A stretch of 6,160 nucleotides of DNA from assembly GCA_964580575.1 (NCBI GenBank), contig CAZOLJ010000149.1, forward strand, positions 1 through 6,160, read 5' to 3'. The notes beneath the pieces are model-generated. The model was not told the origin of the DNA. It worked only from the letters and a program-made list of their open reading frames with translations, and did no database searches. A program made the translations under genes and the position numbers. How positions within the stretch are numbered: position 1 is the stretch's first letter; each line of letters opens with the position of its first letter. Positions 6,039 through 6,160 of the stretch are shown here, piece by piece. The DNA comes from CAVPDE01 sp964580575. GTDB taxonomy: Bacteria > Desulfobacterota > DSM-4660 > Desulfatiglandales > HGW-15.

Positions 6039-6160
6039 CGCATAAACCCCGATGGGAAGACGCACCTCTAGCGGCTCGGAAGCCTCAGGCTTACCCGATG
6101 CGTGATGAATCAACCGGAGTGACGGTGCACCCCCGCGCAACCCTCCCGGTTGGAGATGCA
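6039..6160 (-). other. Sequence upstream of the radical SAM gene; no gene or promoter identified
   Basis: The radical SAM frame is open through this stretch to the right edge, but its translation (PSLRLIHHASGKPEASEPLE and neighbouring residues) does not look like a conserved domain, and the only start in it, TTG 6140, lacks a properly spaced ribosome site. The two other minus frames end in stops: one reads into TAA after SSRIG, the other into TGA after HRHSG. Either could be the tail of an upstream gene. No convincing promoter is seen. The true 5' neighbour lies outside the window. Confidence 0.4.

Noticed and set aside
6039..6140. TTG at 6140 as start of the radical SAM protein
   Set aside because: The purine-rich GGGAGGG directly abuts the TTG with no spacing, and the extra 34 residues do not resemble a domain; the B12-fold strand starts at ATG 6038.

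Overview
The window is a mid-GC bacterial segment. All supportable genes lie on the minus strand, reading right to left, and use ATG, GTG and TTG starts with ordinary Shine-Dalgarno sites. The gene families do not fix a phylum; I would only say a free-living, non-Firmicutes-like bacterium. I see no rRNA, tRNA, IS element, CRISPR array or phage gene, and every long plus-strand frame is a shadow of a minus-strand gene.

In transcription order from the right edge: (1) a cobalamin-binding-domain radical SAM enzyme (about 6038-4764); (2) 42 bases later, carrying a small stem-loop, a 513-residue subtilisin-like S8 serine protease with an intact triad, its own propeptide and a beta-sandwich-like domain ahead of the catalytic domain (4721-3180); (3) six bases later and in the same frame, a 71-residue TTG-start protein that looks like a second, free-standing copy of the protease propeptide (3173-2958); (4) after 150 bases, a GTG-start phytoene-desaturase/carotenoid-isomerase-type FAD oxidoreductase (2807-1350); (5) after about 100 bases holding a tiny ORF with a strong ribosome site, a proline-iminopeptidase-type alpha/beta hydrolase (1245-205); (6) overlapping its stop by eight bases, the start of a membrane protein that runs off the left edge (212-1).

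The short spacings and overlaps suggest one operon or two linked transcription units. A B12-type radical SAM enzyme, a leaderless S8 protease with a trans-encoded propeptide, an FAD oxidoreductase, an aminopeptidase-like hydrolase and a membrane protein together resemble a biosynthetic cluster, possibly for a modified peptide or other small molecule. No precursor peptide is certain in the window, so this is inference. The most distinctive item visible in the sequence is the protease followed in frame by a stand-alone propeptide-like partner sharing the MRY-x-LL start and the YP-x-P end of the protease's own N-terminal region.
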